Source: Methanosarcinales archaeon
GTDB taxonomy: Archaea; Halobacteriota; Methanosarcinia; Methanosarcinales; Methanogasteraceae
Length of the DNA stretch: 9,543 bases
Assembly (NCBI GenBank): GCA_030640725.1
Contig: DAOWIV010000170.1
Coordinates: forward strand, 1-9,543
Reading direction: 5' to 3'
Below, in pieces: positions 6,110-9,543 of this stretch. Position 1 is the first letter of the stretch; every line of letters begins with the position of its first letter. The notes beneath the pieces were generated by a model, which was not told the origin of the DNA, did no database searches, and saw only the letters and a program-made list of their open reading frames with translations. The position numbers and the translations under genes were made by a program.

Positions 6110-6946
6110 TCACATCCACGCGCCAGCCATGAATGCAACGAGCGCCACTGCCATCGCCTGCTTGAACAATCTCGACGAACCCGCGGCATCGCCCTTGGAC
6201 AATCGCAGTATCGCAGTCAGGAAGCATAGATCGGCAAACCCGACAACGAGCAGGTACCATATCGAGAACCCGGTGAAATACGGCAGCGGGCTTAACAGCA
6301 CGGCGACCACACCGACAGCCGATGCGACATATCCTGCCTGCTTGCGCCCTACCCGGATCGGAAGCGTGGTAGCACCCATTGCCAGATCGCCGCGGGTATC
6401 CTCAATGTCCTTTGCGATCTCGCGTGCGACGGTTGCAAGCATCGAAAGCCCGAATAATCCGGCGGTTCGGATGATGCCGGAAATCCCGAAGAGCGCACCC
6501 CCGAACAGGAACGTGGAGCCTGTGAGATACCCAATACAGGCATTTCCGGTAAGCGCCGTGCGTTTCAGATTGCGGGCATAGAGGATGAGCAGCGCCGAGT
6601 TGATGACGGCAACGACGAAACAGATCGTGCCAAGGAAGCCGGATAATAAAATCCCGGTCCCAAAGAGCAGAAGCGAAAAATAGAGTACAATATTCTGGCT
6701 CACGCGTCCTGATGGTATGGGGCGCATTGGTTTGTTGATCGCATCGATATCCGCATCAAAGAAATCGTTGATCGCGTTTCCTGCGCCAGTGATCAAAAAA
6801 ACACATGCAAATACGAGCGAGATTCCAAAAATCGATATTCCATCAGAAACCGGGGCATAAGCAATTCCCGAGCCGATGACGGCTGCAAAACCAGCCATCG
6901 CGCAGTTTCCTGCACGGAGCAACTCAAAGAAACCCTTGCATTGCAT
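6110..6946 (-). CDS. UbiA-family prenyltransferase, probable digeranylgeranylglyceryl phosphate synthase
   Basis: This 278-residue membrane enzyme has the two Asp-rich motifs of UbiA prenyltransferases: NDFFDADID, then a second one reading KDIEDTRGD, each binding Mg-diphosphate. Numbered from the chosen ATG they lie near residues 60-68 and 179-187. About eight or nine hydrophobic segments fill the rest. The sequence NKPMRPIPSGRVS just after motif 1 is typical of archaeal geranylgeranylglycerol-phosphate geranylgeranyltransferase (EC 2.5.1.42), which adds the second geranylgeranyl chain in ether-lipid synthesis. A menaquinone/heme-type UbiA is the alternative but fits less well. The frame extends 12 nt further to a GTG at 6958. 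I prefer the ATG at 6946 because AGGTGA (6955-6960), an excellent ribosome binding site that overlaps that GTG, lies 8 nt before it. It starts 43 nt after nadA on the same strand and is probably co-transcribed. Confidence 0.87.
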   Translation of the reverse strand: MQCKGFFELLRAGNCAMAGFAAVIGSGIAYAPVSDGISIFGISLVFACVFLITGAGNAINDFFDADIDAINKPMRPIPSGRVSQNIVLYFSLLLFGTGILLSGFLGTICFVVAVINSALLILYARNLKRTALTGNACIGYLTGSTFLFGGALFGISGIIRTAGLFGLSMLATVAREIAKDIEDTRGDLAMGATTLPIRVGRKQAGYVASAVGVVAVLLSPLPYFTGFSIWYLLVVGFADLCFLTAILRLSKGDAAGSSRLFKQAMAVALVAFMAGAWM

Positions 6947-6954
6947 TTGGAAAC

Positions 6955-6960
6955 TCACCT
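6955..6960 (-). promoter_or_regulatory. Ribosome binding site that sets the prenyltransferase start
   Basis: The minus strand reads AGGTGA, a near-perfect match to the complement of the archaeal 16S 3' end, 8 nt before the ATG at 6946. An upstream in-frame GTG (6956-6958) falls inside this motif and is therefore unlikely to be the start. Confidence 0.65.
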
Positions 6961-6989
6961 GCGGACTTCGGAACTTCTAACACCCGACT

Positions 6990-7913
6990 TCAGATTTCCG
7001 ACTTCGGGATTTGGTGCATCACCCCGACCTGCAGCATCCGGTCAAGCGCACGTTTTGCCCTCGCCTGCACCGCGTCTGGTATGGTAACAACATATTCGAG
7101 ATTCTCAAGCGAGCGAACCACCTCAGGTAGCGTAACCATCTTCATAGCCGGGCAGATCGTGTAATCAGAGACTGTGTAGAACAACTTTCCAGGAAATTCC
7201 TTCTCCAATCTATGAATCATTCCTGATTCGGTGCCGATGATGAACTCATTCGAATGCGATGCCCTAACATGCCTGATCATGCCCTCGGTGCTCTGCACAC
7301 CATCTGCAAGATCGATCACCCCGGGTCGGCATTCGGGATGCACGAGCACCTCTGCGCCCGGGTGCTTTTCCTTCGCATCTGCGATGTCGCGGGGCAGGAT
7401 CTGGTGGTGCGTCGGGCAGTACCCGTCCCATGGTATGACCGTCTTCTCTGTAAACCGGGCTGCATAGAGCGCAAGGTTCTTGTCGGGCACAAAGATCACC
7501 TCGTCACAGTCAAGCGACTCCACCACCTCGACAGCGTTTGCCGAGGTACAGCAGATGTCACTCTCTGCTTTCACCGGCGCACTTGTGTTCACATAGCAGA
7601 CCACCCCTGCGCCGGGATGTATGCGTTTCATCTCGATCAACGCCTCGCAGGTGATCATCGCAGCCATCGGGCATTTTGCATCGGTATCCGGGATTAAAAC
7701 AGTCTTGTCAGGACTTAAAATAGCTGCGGACTCAGCCATAAAGTCAACACCGCAGAACAGGATCACACCAGCATCGGTCCGGGCTGCCTGCTGGCTCAAT
7801 GCGAACGAATCGCCAACAAAGTCGGCAATGTCCTGAATTTCGGGTCGCTGGTAGTTATGAACAAGGATAATTGCATTTCTCTCCTGTTTTAACCAGCGAA
7901 TTTTTTCGAGCAT
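6990..7913 (-). CDS. nadA: Quinolinate synthase NadA
   Basis: This 307-residue protein is a full-length quinolinate synthase of the short archaeal type. It condenses iminoaspartate with dihydroxyacetone phosphate to quinolinate, the first committed pyridine ring of NAD. The three Cys that hold the catalytic [4Fe-4S] cluster are visible at family positions: Cys81 (DAKCPMA), Cys166 (GYCPTHH) and Cys254 (YTICPAMK). The three-fold pseudo-repeat motifs are also present: VHNYQRPEIQDIADFVGDS (18-36), the GVDFMAESA segment (55-63) and HPECRPGV (192-199). His19, Tyr21, His192 and Glu194 are expected active-site residues. NadA normally works with an iminoaspartate source (NadB or aspartate dehydrogenase) and NadC. 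Neither lies in this window; the gene downstream is a lipid prenyltransferase. A TATA box about 30 nt upstream and no ribosome binding site suggest a leaderless message. Confidence 0.96.
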   Translation of the reverse strand: MLEKIRWLKQERNAIILVHNYQRPEIQDIADFVGDSFALSQQAARTDAGVILFCGVDFMAESAAILSPDKTVLIPDTDAKCPMAAMITCEALIEMKRIHPGAGVVCYVNTSAPVKAESDICCTSANAVEVVESLDCDEVIFVPDKNLALYAARFTEKTVIPWDGYCPTHHQILPRDIADAKEKHPGAEVLVHPECRPGVIDLADGVQSTEGMIRHVRASHSNEFIIGTESGMIHRLEKEFPGKLFYTVSDYTICPAMKMVTLPEVVRSLENLEYVVTIPDAVQARAKRALDRMLQVGVMHQIPKSEI

Positions 7914-7938
7914 ATAATCTGCTTTTTGGCACGCATTG

Positions 7939-7948
7939 TTTATAAAAC
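7939..7948 (-). promoter_or_regulatory. TATA box of nadA, nearly palindromic
   Basis: GTTTATAAAAC (7938-7948) is close to its own reverse complement. On the minus strand its centre lies about 30 nt from the nadA ATG at 7913, ideal for leaderless transcription. On the plus strand the same element lies about 34 nt before a small ATG frame at 7977, so it might fire in both directions. Confidence 0.6.
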
Positions 7949-7976
7949 GACTTGAGCGGCACAGGTTCTTGCCTTT

Positions 7977-8105
7977 ATGGGGGATGATGTTGGGACGGAT
8001 CTCCTGTCAGGTATATCCGCAAAGTCACTGAAAGTACTGAAAGTCACTGAGAAGTTGCCCCACCGCAGCACACCCCCGACCAACCTACACGAAAACCGCT
8101 GCTAA
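7977..8105 (+). CDS. Possible small ORF, 42 residues
   Basis: An ATG frame of 42 codons runs through the gap between nadA and the HPS/RraA gene, ending in TAA and convergent with HPS/RraA. The predicted peptide starts MGDDVGTDLLSG and ends in a basic, Pro/His-rich tail. It has no recognisable domain or membrane segment. A near-palindromic TATA box lies about 34 nt upstream, but the ribosome binding site is poor (AGGT about 10 nt before the ATG). Its middle is the AAAGTCACTG triplicate. It could as easily be non-coding; included because it is the only open frame with a plausible promoter in this gap. Confidence 0.2.
   Translation: MGDDVGTDLLSGISAKSLKVLKVTEKLPHRSTPPTNLHENRC
8021..8049. repeat. 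Three tandem copies of AAAGT(C)ACTG
   Basis: AAAGTCACTG (8021-8030), AAAGTACTG (8031-8039) and AAAGTCACTG (8040-8049) follow each other without gap. The unit is short and the copies differ by one base. It may be replication slippage or a tandem protein-binding site in the gap between nadA and HPS/RraA. Confidence 0.75.
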
Positions 8106-8115
8106 ACAAAACCCC

Positions 8116-9438
8116 TCACGATCTCTTTTCCCACTTCGCAAGTTTCAGCACCTCTGAAAGCGACTTGCCTCGTTCTATCTCTGCTCTTATCCGAAGCTCG
8201 GTCTTGTAAACCTCTTTCGCTCTCCTTGCGATCTCGTAAGCCCGTTCCTTTGGAATCACAACCACACCGCTGTCATCACCAACAACATAATCACCTTCCC
8301 GCACGATCTGCCCCCCACAGATTATCTCCACGCCGATCTCGCCATATCCCTTTGGCTCGCCAGCGTTTGGTACAATCGCACGCGCAAAGACCGGGTAATT
8401 AAACTCCCGTATCGCATCCACGTCCCTTACCGCGCCATCGATCACGACACCCACCACTTTTCGGTTCATGCAGCTGAGAGTCGCAAGTTCCCCCCATGGC
8501 GCAACATCGGCGCGTCCGTTGTCAATCACAATTACGTCGCCCTCGCAAGCTCGGTCGATCGCCTCGATAGGCTTTGCCCAGTCACCGGGAAGCGTCTGCA
8601 CCGTGATCGCCCTTCCTGCGATCTTCAGACCCGGACATATCGATATTATCCCGCTCATCGCACCTTTGCGATGCATCGCATCCGAGATATTCGGCGTCGA
8701 TACTTGTAAGAGCAGTTCAATCGTTCTCTCGTCCGTTGACTCTTTCCGAACCGGCTCTGATGACGCGGGTCTGCGATCGATTGCACCGCGGACCCTGGCA
8801 GCCGCAGAGGCGGCATCATCAGAACGCGTGATCGCCCCGCCGACGATGATGATGTCAGCACCAATCGATGCTGCACGAGAAGCAGTCTCCGGGTCAAGCC
8901 CGCCAGCAACCGCAACCTCGATTTCCACGGCATCCACCACTTTCTCGAGAGTGTCCAGTGCGTCTGCACCCGCCATCTGCTGATCGATCCCGGCATGGAC
9001 GCAGATCCGGTCGATCCCCTGCTGTTCGAGTTCTTTTGCCCGGCTGACCGGATCATACACAGACAGGAGATCAGCCATCAACGCAACACCGTATTTTCTT
9101 GCTGACCGGACTGCATCCTCGATCGTCGAATCGTCGGCACTGCCAAGGATTGCAACGATGTCAGCACCCGATTTTGCAGCCATCTCGACCTCGATTGCCC
9201 CGGTGTCCATCGTCTTCATGTCAGCGATGATTATGTGGTCAGGAAACGCGCTTTTGATGGCACGTACCGCAGCCATCCCCTCGCTCTTGATGAGCGGTGT
9301 CCCGACCTCGATTAAGTCGATGTATTCGATGGTTTCTCTCGCGATGTCTATCGCACGGTCGGTTTCCAGCAGATCAAGTGCGAGCTGGAGTTTTTTGCGA
9401 GACATGTGTTTCTTTTGGGTGTGATGGGGATAAAGCAT
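8116..9438 (-). CDS. Bifunctional 3-hexulose-6-phosphate synthase / RraA-like protein
   Basis: This 440-residue protein is a fusion known from many archaea. Residues about 15-225 form an OMP-decarboxylase-fold 3-hexulose-6-phosphate synthase: LALDLLE (18-25 region), the catalytic DMKTMD (Asp73, Lys75, Asp78), VHAG with His148, and AGGLD (178-182). Residues about 236-425 form an RraA-like domain with NGRADVAPWGELAT (307-320) and DGAVRDVDAI (334-343, containing the conserved Arg-Asp pair). HPS condenses formaldehyde with ribulose 5-phosphate or, in archaea lacking the oxidative pentose pathway, runs in reverse to supply ribulose 5-phosphate. The partner isomerase PHI is not in the window. The role of the RraA-like half is unsettled; this fold also includes aldolases. 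Family members usually begin right at the KLQLALD strand, so an internal ATG at 9405 (MSRKKLQ) is an alternative start. The start at 9438 is supported only by TATA spacing. Confidence 0.92.
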   Translation of the reverse strand: MLYPHHTQKKHMSRKKLQLALDLLETDRAIDIARETIEYIDLIEVGTPLIKSEGMAAVRAIKSAFPDHIIIADMKTMDTGAIEVEMAAKSGADIVAILGSADDSTIEDAVRSARKYGVALMADLLSVYDPVSRAKELEQQGIDRICVHAGIDQQMAGADALDTLEKVVDAVEIEVAVAGGLDPETASRAASIGADIIIVGGAITRSDDAASAAARVRGAIDRRPASSEPVRKESTDERTIELLLQVSTPNISDAMHRKGAMSGIISICPGLKIAGRAITVQTLPGDWAKPIEAIDRACEGDVIVIDNGRADVAPWGELATLSCMNRKVVGVVIDGAVRDVDAIREFNYPVFARAIVPNAGEPKGYGEIGVEIICGGQIVREGDYVVGDDSGVVVIPKERAYEIARRAKEVYKTELRIRAEIERGKSLSEVLKLAKWEKRS

Positions 9439-9463
9439 ACCCTGGATGCACCAGTGTATTTGA

Positions 9464-9471
9464 GTTATACT
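9464..9471 (-). promoter_or_regulatory. Probable TATA box of the HPS/RraA gene
   Basis: The minus strand reads AGTATAAC, centred about 30 nt upstream of the ATG at 9438, consistent with a leaderless transcript from that ATG. If the internal ATG at 9405 is used instead, this promoter would give a leader of about 35 nt without an obvious ribosome binding site. Confidence 0.4.
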
Positions 9472-9519
9472 TCACACCGCCACAACCCCTAAGCTTTTTC
9501 AAACCTCTGAAATCGTAAT

Positions 9520-9543
9520 GTGAGCAAAGAGTCGAGTTCTTGT
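9520..9543 (+). CDS. Possible start of a divergent gene, cut by the window edge
   Basis: A GTG frame (MSKESSSC) is open to the right edge, eight codons only. An AT-rich element AAGCTTTTTC (9491-9500) lies about 25 nt upstream, compatible with a TATA-driven, leaderless start divergent from HPS/RraA. Too short to identify a product; the frame could be chance. Confidence 0.25.

Noticed and set aside
8021..8049. CRISPR-like mini-array in the nadA/HPS gap
   Set aside because: The 9-10 nt copies abut directly with no spacers; simply a short tandem repeat.

Overview
The window is archaeal chromosome, most likely from a euryarchaeon of the methanogen or anaerobic methane/alkane-oxidiser lineages (Methanosarcinales, Syntrophoarchaeia or a relative). 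The exact taxon cannot be fixed from sequence alone. Four signs point this way: a UbiA-family enzyme that looks like the archaeal ether-lipid digeranylgeranylglyceryl phosphate synthase; a Thi4 of the archaeal, sulfide-dependent type with His in place of the sacrificial Cys; a hexulose-6-phosphate synthase/RraA fusion; and TATA-box promoters lying about 26-32 nt upstream of several start codons. No rRNA, tRNA, CRISPR array or intact mobile element is visible.

Layout. Bases 1-242 hold no convincing gene, only short open frames running in from the left edge. Two minus-strand genes follow: thi4 (thiazole moiety of thiamine) and a roughly seven-helix membrane protein that resembles the DUF7544 group. 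A divergent promoter region (2222-2412) then leads into a plus-strand cluster. This encodes a MetE-fold methyltransferase-like protein, a one-domain KaiC/RAD55-type ATPase (start overlapping the preceding stop in TAATG) and a 610-residue HEAT/PBS-lyase-repeat protein (25 nt further on). A convergent junction at 6067-6109 separates this cluster from a minus-strand pair, nadA followed by the UbiA-family prenyltransferase. After a gap of about 200 bp comes the minus-strand HPS/RraA fusion. The last bases may hold the first eight codons of a divergent plus-strand gene.

How the genes work together. Most of the window is biosynthetic housekeeping: thiamine, NAD, membrane lipid, pentose phosphate/formaldehyde chemistry. 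The unusual part is 2413-6066, where a MetE-like protein lacking the canonical Cys of the zinc-binding HxC motif is co-transcribed by all appearances with an ATPase and a large scaffold-like repeat protein. That three-gene unit is the best candidate for an undescribed system. Its function is inference only: it could be a methionine/corrinoid methyl-transfer enzyme with dedicated ATP-dependent partners, or a repurposed methyltransferase fold.
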